From positions 1 through 64,000 of the forward strand of contig NTHE01000043.1 of the NCBI GenBank assembly GCA_002551355.1: a DNA stretch of 64,000 nucleotides, read 5' to 3'. Every line of letters starts with the position of its first letter. Position 1 is the stretch's first letter. The notes under the pieces were generated by a model. The model searched no databases. It was not told the DNA's origin and was given only the letters and a program-made list of their open reading frames with translations. The position numbers were made by a program, and so were the translations under genes. This DNA is from Streptomyces sp. man185. GTDB taxonomy: Bacteria; Actinomycetota; Actinomycetes; Streptomycetales; Streptomycetaceae. Shown in pieces: positions 14,418-22,584 of the stretch.

Positions 14418-16193
14418 GTGGAGAACGTCCGCCACATGAACCCGCACCCTTCGGCGGACCACGACGGCCTCAACCTGAACACCCCCCACGACGACGAGGC
14501 CGAAGACCTGGTCATGGGTGCGGTCATGCACAGCGCCCAGGCGTTCAACGACGCCTCCGCGATCATCACCCGGGACGACATCTACCAGCCGTCCCGGCGC
14601 CTCATCTGGGACACCGTCGCCGGGCTCGTCGCCTCCGGCACGGGCCCCCACCCCGTCCTCATCCGCGCCGAGATCGAGAAGCAAGGGCGGCTCCGCGAGG
14701 TCGATCAGGGCAACCTGATCATCAAGCTCGGCACCGACTACCTCAACCCTGCCCTGCTCCCCGCGTTCGTCGAGCGGGTCTACGAGTCCGCCCGGCAGCG
14801 CCGCTACGACGCCCACTCCAACGACCTCAAGCAGGCCGTCCGCAACGGAGCCGCCGGAGACGAACTCGACGCGCTCGTCCAGACGTTCCACCAGGGCGAG
14901 CAGCTCCGCGAGAACACCGGCCGCGGGCCCGCGCACCTCGTCGCGGCCCTCATCAACTGGGACAGCTTCTTCGCCACCGACTTCGGGGCCATCCAGCTCC
15001 TCCCTGGGAAGCTCATGGGCCCCGGGCAGCAGATCACCCTCGTCGGCGACGGCAAGGCCGGCAAGTCCCTGTTCTGCCAGGAGTGGATGTGGCGTATGGC
15101 CACCGGCCAGTCGTTCCTCGACGACACCCCGCAGGACCCCGTCCGGATCCTGTACCTCGATGCGGAGAACGGGCAGGAGCAGGTCCAGGAACGGTTCCTG
15201 TCGTTCGGCGCCGGGCCCCGCAACATGGGCCAGCTCCGCTACGCGTCGTTCCCCCCGGTGCGCCCGCTCGACACCGCGGGCGGCGGCGCGGACCTCATCG
15301 CCCTCGTCAAGGCCACCGGCGCCGAACTCGTCGTCATCGACACCGTCAGCAGATTCATCTCCGGCCCCGAGAACGACGCCGACACCTGGCTATCCCTCTA
15401 CCGCCACACCCTGCTCCCACTCAAGCGCGACCGCATCGCGTCCATCCGCCTCGACCACTTCGGGAAGGACAAGGACCGCGGCGGCCGCGGCTCCTCCGCC
15501 AAGACCCAGGACGTCGACCACGTCTGGGAACTCTCCGCACAAGGCGGCGGCACCCTCTCCCTGCGCCGCACGCACACCCGCACCGGCATCGGCCCCGACC
15601 AGTTCACCATCGTCCGCCAGGCCCGCCGAGACGGCGACAACTGGGCCCACGGCGGCACCCGCCACATCGTCATGACCTACGAAGCCGACACCGGCATGGC
15701 CGCCGTCCCCGGCACCGTCGAGCACATCGTCGCCGCCCTCGACCGCGCCGGCGTCCCCAACGATGCGGGCAACCGAGTCGTCCGCGAGAAGCTCGCCGAG
15801 CTCCAGATTTCCGGCGGGAACAACAAGATCGCCGAGGCGGTCCGCGCCCGCAAAGCCCGGACCGAAATGCCCGGTATCGACGTTTCCCCGCAACGTTTCC
15901 CCGACCCGTTCCCCACCACGTTTCCCGGAAACGTTTCCCGGAACGCACCCCGGAACGAAGAAACCCCAGGTCAGACGTTTCCCGGAAACGTCGGGGAAAC
16001 GTCGGGAACGCCCCCCGTTCCCCACGTTCCCCCCACGGAGTGGGGGAACGGGGAGGGAACAGCCGGAACAGAGAAGAGCGAAAAGCCCCTCTGCACCGTC
16101 TGCAACACCCCCCTCAACCCCGACTGGGCCACCCGCGGCTACGACACCCACCTCGGCTGTGACCCCACCACCGGCAGCCACCCCGCCGCATAG
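14418..16193 (+). CDS. Replicative helicase-type protein: DnaB N-terminal domain plus RepA/RecA-like ATPase
   Basis: 591 aa from GTG; ATG at residue 7 is an alternative start. An N-terminal DnaB-like helical domain (about 25-160: EAEDLVMGAVMHSAQAFNDASAIITRDDIYQPSRRLIWDTVAGL) precedes an ATPase core with Walker A GDGKAGKS (210-217), a Walker B region (ELVVIDTVSRF) and DHFGKDKDRGGRGSSAKTQDVDH. The C-terminal part holds a winged-helix-like segment and a Pro-rich linker, encoded by an unusual repeat cluster at 15880-16058, then CxxC. Probably loads at, or initiates from, the phage origin. Confidence 0.85.
   Translation: MENVRHMNPHPSADHDGLNLNTPHDDEAEDLVMGAVMHSAQAFNDASAIITRDDIYQPSRRLIWDTVAGLVASGTGPHPVLIRAEIEKQGRLREVDQGNLIIKLGTDYLNPALLPAFVERVYESARQRRYDAHSNDLKQAVRNGAAGDELDALVQTFHQGEQLRENTGRGPAHLVAALINWDSFFATDFGAIQLLPGKLMGPGQQITLVGDGKAGKSLFCQEWMWRMATGQSFLDDTPQDPVRILYLDAENGQEQVQERFLSFGAGPRNMGQLRYASFPPVRPLDTAGGGADLIALVKATGAELVVIDTVSRFISGPENDADTWLSLYRHTLLPLKRDRIASIRLDHFGKDKDRGGRGSSAKTQDVDHVWELSAQGGGTLSLRRTHTRTGIGPDQFTIVRQARRDGDNWAHGGTRHIVMTYEADTGMAAVPGTVEHIVAALDRAGVPNDAGNRVVREKLAELQISGGNNKIAEAVRARKARTEMPGIDVSPQRFPDPFPTTFPGNVSRNAPRNEETPGQTFPGNVGETSGTPPVPHVPPTEWGNGEGTAGTEKSEKPLCTVCNTPLNPDWATRGYDTHLGCDPTTGSHPAA
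15880..16058. repeat. Iteron-like GTTTCCC/GGGAAAC palindromic repeat cluster
   Basis: Inside the helicase gene (codons about 487-547). ACGTTTCCCC occurs at 15880 and 15893; the near-perfect palindrome ACGTTTCCCGGAAACGT occurs at 15918-15934 and again at 15975-15991, with a further ACGTTTCCCGGAACG at 15931-15945. Inverted copies GGGGAAACGT (15993) and GGGAACG (16004) and degenerate CGTTCCCC units follow. Repeats in both orientations and frames suggest DNA-level function, e.g. an origin as in lambda O, but a repetitive linker could also explain part of it. Confidence 0.55.
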
Positions 16194-16236
16194 GCACCAC
16201 ACCAACCAGCCCCCAGCCCAACCACCAGGAGCACCC

Positions 16237-16476
16237 ATGCCCACCACCGACACCACCTGGCTCGTCACCCCCGACACCATCACCGCCGTCGACGACGCAG
16301 TCGACTCGTACGGCGTCTACGCCAAGGGCTACTTCGAGTGGGTCGACGGGCGGACCACCGTCGTCGGGCTCCGCGTCGGCACCGGCGAGGACCGGGTGGT
16401 CGCCCGGTTCGGTGACGTCCTCGTCCGCCACTCCGACGGCCGGTGGTCCGTCCGGCCGGCCGCCGCCACCGCGTAA
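16237..16476 (+). CDS. Small early protein
   Basis: 79 aa, ATG with CCAGGAG seven to thirteen bases upstream. Beta-rich sequence DSYGVYAKGYFEWVDGRTTVVGLRVGTGEDRVVARFGDVLVRH. No family recognised. From here the spacing loosens to 35-40-bp gaps, unlike the coupled genes upstream. Confidence 0.65.
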   Translation: MPTTDTTWLVTPDTITAVDDAVDSYGVYAKGYFEWVDGRTTVVGLRVGTGEDRVVARFGDVLVRHSDGRWSVRPAAATA

Positions 16477-16512
16477 CCACCCACCCCGCCCACCCCTACC
16501 TGGAGCAGCCCC

Positions 16513-16977
16513 ATGACCGAACAGCCCTACACCTCCGACGACCTCACCGCCGAAGCCGCCCGCCAGTACGCCGCCCTCGCCGAAGACCCGGACTTCATGG
16601 GCGTCGGCGAGATGATGCAGGACTCAGCAGTCACCAGCCTCGCCCCGCAGCACACCGCCGAGGACATCGACGGACAGTCCAACGACGCGGACGGCGTCAC
16701 CTGGCGGCAGCTCCTGCCGTTCGAGGCCGACGCCAGCGAGGCCTACGACTTGGCGCAGAACCGGGTCTACGACCTGATCCGCGGGGCGGCCGACGTGTCC
16801 GCGTGGGCCGTCCAGCTCGGCGCCGACCAACTTCAGCCCGAGGACCACACCCTGACCGTCGGCGGTGACGGCCGGCCGCTGGTGCGTCTGCACTGCGCGT
16901 TCGCCCCGGAGGTTGATGACGCGGCGCGGGCGGCGTTCATGAACGGGCTCGGCCAGCTTGTCGCCGAGTGCTTGTGA
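16513..16977 (+). CDS. Hypothetical early protein
   Basis: 154 aa, ATG with CTGGAG upstream (ACCTGGAGCAGCCCC). Acidic alpha/beta protein (LHCAFAPEVDDAARAAFMNGLGQLVAECL at the end). No recognised domain. Confidence 0.65.
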   Translation: MTEQPYTSDDLTAEAARQYAALAEDPDFMGVGEMMQDSAVTSLAPQHTAEDIDGQSNDADGVTWRQLLPFEADASEAYDLAQNRVYDLIRGAADVSAWAVQLGADQLQPEDHTLTVGGDGRPLVRLHCAFAPEVDDAARAAFMNGLGQLVAECL

Positions 16978-17014
16978 CTCCCACCCGCTCCGCACCCGCC
17001 ACCTGGAGCCCCTG

Positions 17015-17332
17015 ATGACGAACCCCGACCACTGGACCACCATCCGCAACCTCGTCGCCTGGCTTGACGAGCAAAACGGCCGCTCCCAGCAGGAGATCAC
17101 CCTGCGCCTCCTGAAGCTAACCGAGGAGTCCGGGGAGGTGGCGCAGGCGTGGCTTGGTGCGACCGGCCAGAACCCGCGGAAGGGCGTCACGCACACCGCG
17201 GCGGATGTTGCCGACGAGCTGTGCGACGTGATCGTCACCGCGTCGGTGGCGTTGGCGTCGCTCGTCGATGACCCGGGCGCCCACCTGGACGCGAAGGTCG
17301 CCCGGATCGCCGCCCGGCGTCGCACCCCGTGA
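17015..17332 (+). CDS. MazG-like nucleotide pyrophosphohydrolase
   Basis: 105 aa. The all-alpha NTP-PPase pattern is visible: QEITLRLLKLTEESGEVAQAW (ExxE) and ADVADELCDVIVTASVAL (ExxD). Such enzymes hydrolyse NTPs/dNTPs, and phage versions may alter nucleotide pools or (p)ppGpp signalling. The leader CACCTGGAGCCCCTG just before ATG is repeated before the next gene. Confidence 0.8.
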   Translation: MTNPDHWTTIRNLVAWLDEQNGRSQQEITLRLLKLTEESGEVAQAWLGATGQNPRKGVTHTAADVADELCDVIVTASVALASLVDDPGAHLDAKVARIAARRRTP

Positions 17333-17340
17333 ACGCAGTA

Positions 17341-17373
17341 CCGGCTGCCCCCGACGCAACCGGGGGCAGCCGG
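17341..17373 (+). terminator. Intergenic hairpin after the MazG-like gene
   Basis: CCGGCTGCCCCC (17341-17352) pairs perfectly over 12 bp with 17362-17373 around a 9-nt loop. There is no T run, so it may attenuate or stabilise mRNA rather than terminate fully. Confidence 0.55.
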
Positions 17374-17406
17374 CCCGCCCACCGTACCTACCTCCTGGAG
17401 CCCCTG

Positions 17407-18306
17407 ATGCCCACCACCCCTGACCACCCCGCCGAGAGCATCCTTGGCCCGATCACCCCGATCCGCTGCACTGAGCCGGGCTGCCACTGGGCGTGCCACG
17501 GGGTGCCGGACAAGTACGTCGACAGCCGGGCGCGGATCGTCCGCGAGCACGTGGCTGCCGAGCACTCGCCGACACCGGAGCCCAGCCCCGCCGCCGTCTG
17601 GGTCGAAGGTGACCCGCTGATGGAGGCGATGGCTGCCGCCGTGTACGAGCAGTGCGGTACCGATGCGGTGAGCAGCATCGTTGTGGATGACCCGCGCAAC
17701 ATTGCGGCGGTCGCCGCCACGGTGGCCCGGCAGCTCCTCGGCACCACCACGGCCGAGGGCACGGCCGAGCCGACACCAGCCGAGCTGATCCGGGACCGGG
17801 TCAACGAGCGGCTGAAGGACTGCGTGTGGCTCACCGTGGACGACGAGCCGATGGCCCTCGCCGAGTCGTGGCCGGACGTCCAGACGCTGATCGACGCGAT
17901 CCACACCGCCGCCGGGCTGGACGGTACGGAGCCCGCGCCTGCCGACCGGGCCGCGACCCTCCACGAGGCCGCCGAGGCAGTGGACAACACGGAGTTCCCC
18001 GACGAGTACGTCGACCTGTTCGACAACGGAGCCCGCTGGGCCAGCAGGCTCCTCCGCCGCCTGGCCCACGACGCTGCCGCCGGGGTGCAGCCGCCCACCA
18101 CGGGCGAGGCGGACACCCTCGCGCCGTGGCTTTACCGCCGGTTCATGGTCGCGGGCGTCGGCTGGGACCAGCTCGACGAGGACGACCGCTCGTACTGGGA
18201 GCACCACGCCCGCGCCGTCCGTCGAGCCGTCGCACGCGGCGGGTTCAGGACGCCCGCCACCCCGCCCGCTGCCCCTGCCGCGCCCGAGGAGCCCACACCG
18301 TGCTGA
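17407..18306 (+). CDS. Hypothetical early protein with N-terminal C2H2-like site
   Basis: 299 aa from ATG at 17407, chosen because the 12-bp hairpin lies between an upstream GTG (17329) and this start and CTGGAG precedes it. CTEPGCHWACHG...VREHVAAEH resembles a zinc finger. The rest is helical and acidic with no family I can name. The stop overlaps a small GTG ORF. Confidence 0.65.
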   Translation: MPTTPDHPAESILGPITPIRCTEPGCHWACHGVPDKYVDSRARIVREHVAAEHSPTPEPSPAAVWVEGDPLMEAMAAAVYEQCGTDAVSSIVVDDPRNIAAVAATVARQLLGTTTAEGTAEPTPAELIRDRVNERLKDCVWLTVDDEPMALAESWPDVQTLIDAIHTAAGLDGTEPAPADRAATLHEAAEAVDNTEFPDEYVDLFDNGARWASRLLRRLAHDAAAGVQPPTTGEADTLAPWLYRRFMVAGVGWDQLDEDDRSYWEHHARAVRRAVARGGFRTPATPPAAPAAPEEPTPC

Positions 18307-18425
18307 GCGCGATCCTGCACCGCCTCCGACACCACCACCGCTCCGACCGCGCCCGACGCCGGAAGCCCGTCTGCAACTGCGGCCGGGCCCACCCCGGACC
18401 GCGCCGCTACTGCCGCACCCGCTGA
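18300..18425 (+). CDS. Small basic Cys-containing protein (41 aa)
   Basis: GTG at 18300 overlaps the previous gene's end. Arg/His-rich, with a C-terminal CNCGRAHPGPRRYC. Coupling and Cys pattern support it, but length limits certainty. Confidence 0.45.
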   Translation: MLSAILHRLRHHHRSDRARRRKPVCNCGRAHPGPRRYCRTR

Positions 18426-18472
18426 CCCCCGACCCTGCTGCCGGGTAATCCCGGCCCACTGAGGAGACCCAC

Positions 18473-18736
18473 ATGACCACGCCCCAGCCCCAGACCCCCG
18501 AGATCGTCTCCGCGATCCTCCGCGACCCCAACAGCCCGCTCTATCCGTCCCAGATCACCGTCTTCTGCGACCACTGCGGCGTCGAGGCCACCGGCGACTA
18601 CATGGTCAGCGAGGACATGACTCGGGCCGAGCGCCTCGGCGTCGCCCGCAAGCACCTCGTCGACAACGAGGGCTGGGAGTGCGACCCCGACGGCGACGAC
18701 TTCTGCCCCGAGCACGCCGGAACCCCCGCCGCCTGA
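18473..18736 (+). CDS. Small zinc-finger-like protein
   Basis: 87 aa. FCDHCGVEATGDYMVSE and WECDPDGDDFCPEHA supply two Cys pairs with His, a ribbon-type zinc site. ARKHLVDNEGW is typical of small Streptomyces phage proteins of this type. RBS GAGGAG upstream. Confidence 0.7.
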   Translation: MTTPQPQTPEIVSAILRDPNSPLYPSQITVFCDHCGVEATGDYMVSEDMTRAERLGVARKHLVDNEGWECDPDGDDFCPEHAGTPAA

Positions 18737-18749
18737 CCGTCTGCTGTGT

Positions 18750-18773
18750 GGCCGCCCCACCACCGGGGCGGCC
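18750..18773 (+). terminator. GC hairpin between small genes
   Basis: GGCCGCCCC-accacc-GGGGCGGCC, a perfect 9-bp stem. No T run follows, so attenuation is as likely as termination. Confidence 0.5.
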
Positions 18774-18800
18774 GCCCTCAACCCGGAAGGACCACCCGTC

Positions 18801-19049
18801 ATGGGATACGCCCAGTACGACATCACCCGCAACGGCCAGACCATCACCGCCGGATACGCCGTCCCCACCACCTGCGAAGAACCCAACTGCACCGAAGCCA
18901 TCGACCGGGGCCTCGCCCACCTCTGCGGCGAGCAGCCCGGCGGCGACGAACACGGCTGCGGCGGCTACTACTGCGGCCAGCACCTCTACGGCTTCAACCC
19001 GGGCAAGTGCAAGCGCTGCCTCGACGCCACCACCGAGGAGCCCCGGTGA
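18801..19049 (+). CDS. Cys-rich small protein
   Basis: 82 aa with eight Cys including CEEPNCTEA, CGEQ, HGCGGYYC, and CKRC, consistent with two zinc sites. ATG with GGAAGGA upstream. Family unknown to me. Confidence 0.65.
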   Translation: MGYAQYDITRNGQTITAGYAVPTTCEEPNCTEAIDRGLAHLCGEQPGGDEHGCGGYYCGQHLYGFNPGKCKRCLDATTEEPR

Positions 19050-19138
19050 CCGCGCTCCTCCTCGTCGCGCTCATCGTCCTCACCACCGCCACCCTCACCG
19101 GCCACATCGCCAACCCCCGCCGGAGACACCACCGATGA
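19046..19138 (+). CDS. Tiny membrane protein (30 aa)
   Basis: GTG overlaps the previous stop (GTGA) and the TGA overlaps the next ATG. One hydrophobic span (TALLLVALIVLTTATLTG) and an Arg/His-rich tail. Support is the double coupling. Confidence 0.5.
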   Translation: MTALLLVALIVLTTATLTGHIANPRRRHHR

Positions 19139-19353
19139 ACCTCGACGAACTCGCCCTCCCCCTGCTGCTCCTCGCCGCCTCCCTCACCCTCATGGCCCTC
19201 CTCTCCAGCGCCGGCCGAGCCGAGCGACGGCGAGCAGCCCGCCGAGCGGAGCAGCGCGCCCGGGCCGGCACCGCCGACCAGGACGCCGCCGCGCTTGCCG
19301 AAGCCGCGGTCCGCGACGGCTGGACCGACCCGACGACGGAGCAGCCCCGATGA
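19135..19353 (+). CDS. Small single-pass membrane protein
   Basis: 72 aa. N-terminal membrane span LALPLLLLAASLTLMALLSS then an Arg/Ala-rich cytoplasmic helix. Coupled on both sides. Function unknown. Confidence 0.6.
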   Translation: MNLDELALPLLLLAASLTLMALLSSAGRAERRRAARRAEQRARAGTADQDAAALAEAAVRDGWTDPTTEQPR

Positions 19354-19733
19354 GCACCGAGCTCGACCACCTCCTTGACCGAGCCGACCGCAACGTCCTC
19401 CTCCCCGAAGAGAGCGCGCGCCTCCGCGCCCTCGTCGCCCACCTCGTCGCCGCCCAGTGCACCGACCAGCTCGCCGTGTGCAACGCCCACCACCTGCCCC
19501 CGGTCGACGGCTGCCCGTATCCCCGGTGCAAGGCCGCACGCAACCGCGACCAGCGCGCGCCCGTCGCGCCGCCGGCCGAGCACTGCGGCCACCAGCCGTC
19601 GGAGGTCTTCACCTGGCTCCACCCCGGCCAGTACGGCGAGTGCGTGCTACGCCCCGGGCACCAGGGCAGCCACGCCGACCAGCACGGGATGCGGTGGTGG
19701 CTGACCACCGAGCAGCCCACCACGGAGGGATGA
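19350..19733 (+). CDS. Hypothetical Cys/His-containing protein
   Basis: 127 aa. Helical N terminus (DHLLDRADRNVLLPEESARLRALV) then CPYPRCKA, EHCGH and YGECVLRPGHQGSHADQHGMRWW. The CxxRxxGHxGxH-like ending is frequent in Streptomyces phage proteins. No known function. Confidence 0.65.
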   Translation: MSTELDHLLDRADRNVLLPEESARLRALVAHLVAAQCTDQLAVCNAHHLPPVDGCPYPRCKAARNRDQRAPVAPPAEHCGHQPSEVFTWLHPGQYGECVLRPGHQGSHADQHGMRWWLTTEQPTTEG

Positions 19734-20263
19734 CCGTGCGCTCCGGCCACCCGGCTTCCACCGCCTGCCTCGAGGAGACCCCCGTGCCCGAACAGATCAG
19801 TTTCCCCACCGTCCAAGGCCACTGCCCCGCCTGTCACCGCGAGTCCCTGTTCCTCGGCTCCGGCGGCTACGTCACCTGCGCCCGCCTCGACTGCCCCGAG
19901 CCGGACGCGGCGAGCACCATGCTGGAGCAGCAGCCCAGCACGACGAGCATCACCATCGAACCCGTGGCGCCCGACCTCACCGTCACCAAGCTCGCCCGCT
20001 GGGCACCCGCCTGCGACGGAGGCCGCCACTACCCGCCCCACCCCGGCGACACCTGCGACGAGGCCGACGCCCTCATCACCGCCCGAGACCAGCTGATCGC
20101 CGACGCGCTGGCGGACGCCTGGCTTCACGGCAGTGGGACCGGGGCCGTGCTGGGGCTCCTCCCCACGACGGGCAGCCCGTCGGCCGAGCTGACCCCGGAG
20201 CAGCGCGCGCTCGACATCCTCCGCCCGCATCTCACCACCGAGCCGCTCTATACCGAGGGATGA
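19730..20263 (+). CDS. Zinc-ribbon protein (DUF6085-like)
   Basis: 177 aa from ATG; GTG at 19784 with GAGGAG upstream would give 159 aa. GHCPACHRESLFLGSGGYVTCARLDCPEPDAA is a zinc-ribbon signature that I associate with a conserved Streptomyces family (possibly DUF6085). The C-terminal half has CDGGRHYPPHPGDTC. Likely nucleic-acid-binding. Confidence 0.65.
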   Translation: MTVRSGHPASTACLEETPVPEQISFPTVQGHCPACHRESLFLGSGGYVTCARLDCPEPDAASTMLEQQPSTTSITIEPVAPDLTVTKLARWAPACDGGRHYPPHPGDTCDEADALITARDQLIADALADAWLHGSGTGAVLGLLPTTGSPSAELTPEQRALDILRPHLTTEPLYTEG

Positions 20264-20649
20264 CTATGCGCCTCCACCTCGTACGCACTGACCCCGTCCA
20301 GCAGATCGCCGCGGAGCCCGAGACCCTCGAAGCCCTCAAGGCTGCACTGTCCCCGCTCACCCGGCCGCCCCAGGCCACGCCAGAGGTGATCACCTACCAC
20401 GCCGCTCACGGCTTCGGCTGGCCCCTCGTCGCCGACGCGGCGATCACACCCGGCGTCATTCACTGCCGGCCCACCCCGGGCGCTACCCCGTCGCTCAGCG
20501 CGGCCGAGGTCATGGAGTACATGCGCGCGCTCACGCCTGCCGACCCGATCGGGGAGCAGCCGTGCGCACTCTGCGCTCACGCCCGCGGCTGGCATGACGG
20601 CCTCTGTACCTGCGGCTGCACGAACTACACCGTCCCAACGGAGGGCTGA
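20260..20649 (+). CDS. Hypothetical early protein with C-terminal Cys cluster
   Basis: 129 aa. Ends CALCAHARGWHDGLCTCGCTNY, a compact zinc-binding tail seen in many small actinophage proteins. Coupled to the upstream gene. Confidence 0.65.
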   Translation: MTMRLHLVRTDPVQQIAAEPETLEALKAALSPLTRPPQATPEVITYHAAHGFGWPLVADAAITPGVIHCRPTPGATPSLSAAEVMEYMRALTPADPIGEQPCALCAHARGWHDGLCTCGCTNYTVPTEG

Positions 20650-20652
20650 CCC

Positions 20653-20832
20653 ATGCACGCCCAAGACCGTGCCCGCACCGTGTGGCTGTTCGGCAAGCCC
20701 TACTGGTGGACCACCGAAGACGGGCACATCGTCCTCCGGCCGGCGCACGGGCTCCTCACCGTTCCGGCCGACCCGCCCCCGGCGCCGGTGCTCGCCGACC
20801 TTGTCCAGTGGCTGGCAACTCAACGCCTGTAG
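20653..20832 (+). CDS. Small early protein (59 aa)
   Basis: ATG to TAG, 59 aa: aromatic-rich start (VWLFGKPYWWTTEDGHIVLRPAHGLLTVPADP) and a helical end (VLADLVQWLATQRL). Three bases after the previous stop with the shared leader GGAGGGCTGACCC, so well placed in the operon. Confidence 0.6.
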   Translation: MHAQDRARTVWLFGKPYWWTTEDGHIVLRPAHGLLTVPADPPPAPVLADLVQWLATQRL

Positions 20833-20910
20833 CCGCAGGTCCGGTCGGATTGTCAGTGGTGCGTGCGAGGCTGGCCAACGCCCGTACAGCGCACGACGAA
20901 AGGCGCCACC

Positions 20911-21087
20911 ATGGCCACAGCTGATGAGATCAACAAGACCCGCGAGAATGCTCGCCTGGCGCTCTACAAGGCGATCGCCGAGCAGGCCGAAGAGGTCAAG
21001 GACCTGCCCGCTCAGACCGCTGCTCCCGCGCTCAAGGAGCTGGCCGAGGCGTTCGCCTGGCTGACCAGCACGGCGCAGCCTCACTGA
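20911..21087 (+). CDS. Small helical protein at the end of the early operon
   Basis: 58 aa, entirely helical (ADEINKTRENARLALYKAIAEQAEEVKDLPAQTAAPALKELAEAFAWL). It follows a 78-bp gap, then a strong terminator follows, so it may have its own promoter. Function unknown. Confidence 0.65.
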   Translation: MATADEINKTRENARLALYKAIAEQAEEVKDLPAQTAAPALKELAEAFAWLTSTAQPH

Positions 21088-21097
21088 CCGAGCAGCG

Positions 21098-21137
21098 CCG
21101 GCGCCCGCCACCTGCGTCAGGAGGCGGGCGCCGGTTT
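21098..21137 (+). terminator. Terminator of the early operon
   Basis: CCGGCGCCCGCC (21098-21109) pairs perfectly with 21123-21134 followed by TTT. It lies between the convergent ends of the early operon and the minus-strand gene at 21151. Confidence 0.85.
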
Positions 21138-21150
21138 GCACAGAGACTCG

Positions 21151-21696
21151 TCAACCAACCCGCGGCGGCACCCGCAGAGGAACCGGCTCATCCTGCCCAT
21201 CCCAGGTCACACGGAGCACCGGAGGGATCGCCGCCTGCATGGACCCCAACATCATGAACTCATGAACCTCGCCCGCCGGAACCGACAGCCCATCCGGCCA
21301 ACCTCGGGCCAGCGCCTCCGGGCGATCCTCGCAACGAACGTTCTCCGCTGCAGCGGTGCCCGAGTTAACGAGCTGCCACACGGCCTTCCTGCTGTGCTCG
21401 ATACGGAGCACCGCCCGCGGCCTGTTGGCCTCTTCTTCCGCAGCCCGGCGCTCCCCAGCTTCCCGCCGCTGATCAGCCAGCGTCTCCGCGGCTACGGCTG
21501 CGGACTTCTCCGAAGCAACCCGGGACAGCCGTGCCTCTTTCACCGACTCCACAGCAGCGTTGGCGGACTTACGTCCGTCCTTTTGCGCCCTGATGCTGAT
21601 CCACAGGGCTATCGCTGCCAGACCGAACGCGGCCCATGCGGGCGCGTCCCCCCACTCCCACGATGCGGCCCACGACCGCGCGTCTCGCCAGTTCAT
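21151..21696 (-). CDS. Membrane-anchored coiled-coil protein
   Basis: 181 aa from ATG at 21696 (MNWRDARSW); an ATG at 21723 adds nine residues. One membrane span (AWAAFGLAAIALWISI), then a long charged helix (KSANAAVESVKEARLSRVASEKSAAVAAETLADQRREAGERRAAEEE) and a beta-rich domain with PRAVLRIEHSRKAVWQLVNSGTAAAENV. Minus strand and divergent from the next gene, so probably an independently expressed lysogenic or accessory gene. Confidence 0.7.
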   Translation of the reverse strand: MNWRDARSWAASWEWGDAPAWAAFGLAAIALWISIRAQKDGRKSANAAVESVKEARLSRVASEKSAAVAAETLADQRREAGERRAAEEEANRPRAVLRIEHSRKAVWQLVNSGTAAAENVRCEDRPEALARGWPDGLSVPAGEVHEFMMLGSMQAAIPPVLRVTWDGQDEPVPLRVPPRVG

Positions 21697-21797
21697 GAGC
21701 GGACCGTACAACCGCCGACCCACGCGATGATGGCGGAACGGCGAGCGAAGTTCACCATTTCCTCCACGCCCGCGCGGTGGTGTTGCAGACTCACGTC

Positions 21798-22322
21798 ATG
21801 GACGCAGGACTGGCCGCGGTGATCGCGGGAGCATCAGGTGCTGGGGGCGCTGCCCTTGCCGCCTTCGGGACGAGCTTCGCCATGCTTCGGCAGGCCAAGA
21901 TGCAGCGCGACAGTGCGCACCACCTCTGGCTACGAAACCACCAACAGCAGGCTTTCGAGGAGTTGATGATCGCAGTCCGCCGCCTGAAGGATTTTCTTTC
22001 AGGCCCGAATACTGCGCTCAACCTGACCCGGCGCGCAGATGGTTCTGAGGACCTCACGCCGTATTTCCAGGAGCACGAGGTTCGGACTGCGGCTGTAGCT
22101 GCTGGCGTCACGCGTGTCTCGCTGCTCGCTGATCTCCCGACGGGTGCCTCGGCATTCAAAGTGGGCTCGGCCATGAGCGATCTGGCCCTCGCGGAATTGA
22201 GGGTCAAGGCCGCTTCCACGAATGCGCCGACAGAAGTGGAGCTCGCACAGCTCTGGGACGCGGCGAACATGGCGAGCACTGAGTTTGCGCTGCAAGCGCA
22301 GCAGGCACTCCAGAAGATCTGA
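21798..22322 (+). CDS. Membrane-associated accessory protein
   Basis: 174 aa, ATG at 21798. N-terminal Gly/Ala-rich membrane span (GLAAVIAGASGAGGAALAAFGTSFAML) then a helical domain (QRDSAHHLWLRNHQQQAFEELMIAVRRLKDFL). Codon use is less GC-extreme than neighbours, e.g. several A/T third positions, hinting at later acquisition. No function recognised. Confidence 0.65.
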   Translation: MDAGLAAVIAGASGAGGAALAAFGTSFAMLRQAKMQRDSAHHLWLRNHQQQAFEELMIAVRRLKDFLSGPNTALNLTRRADGSEDLTPYFQEHEVRTAAVAAGVTRVSLLADLPTGASAFKVGSAMSDLALAELRVKAASTNAPTEVELAQLWDAANMASTEFALQAQQALQKI

Positions 22323-22535
22323 TCAGCTCTCGCCCCATTCATGGGCGCGGCCGCCCCGCCACTCCACCCACGCCGGATCGTCCAACAGCAAATCCGGATC
22401 CAGCAGCCCCGCGCCTTCCAGGAACACCACCAGGTCGTGATCCGAGTGGGCCAGCCCTACTATCCGCCCGCGCACGGTGACGCGCCGACCGCCCGTGGGC
22501 GACGGCTGGTGCACGACGATCGGCGCAGGCTCCAT
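22323..22535 (-). CDS. Conserved-type small protein
   Basis: 70 aa from ATG at 22535 (MEPAPIVVHQPSPTGGRRVTVRGRIVGLAHSDHD...); longer in-frame extensions are Arg/Ser-rich shadows. Proteins beginning this way, with LLDDPAWVEWRGGRAHEW, recur in Streptomyces mobile elements. Function unknown. Confidence 0.7.
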   Translation of the reverse strand: MEPAPIVVHQPSPTGGRRVTVRGRIVGLAHSDHDLVVFLEGAGLLDPDLLLDDPAWVEWRGGRAHEWGES

Positions 22536-22584
22536 ACCCCCAGGGTGCCGCGCCTCACCGACAACGGCAGCCTGAGCAGCACGA

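Noticed and set aside
20850..20875. TTGTCA as a -35 box before the 20911 gene
   Set aside because: No -10 box at a suitable distance could be found.
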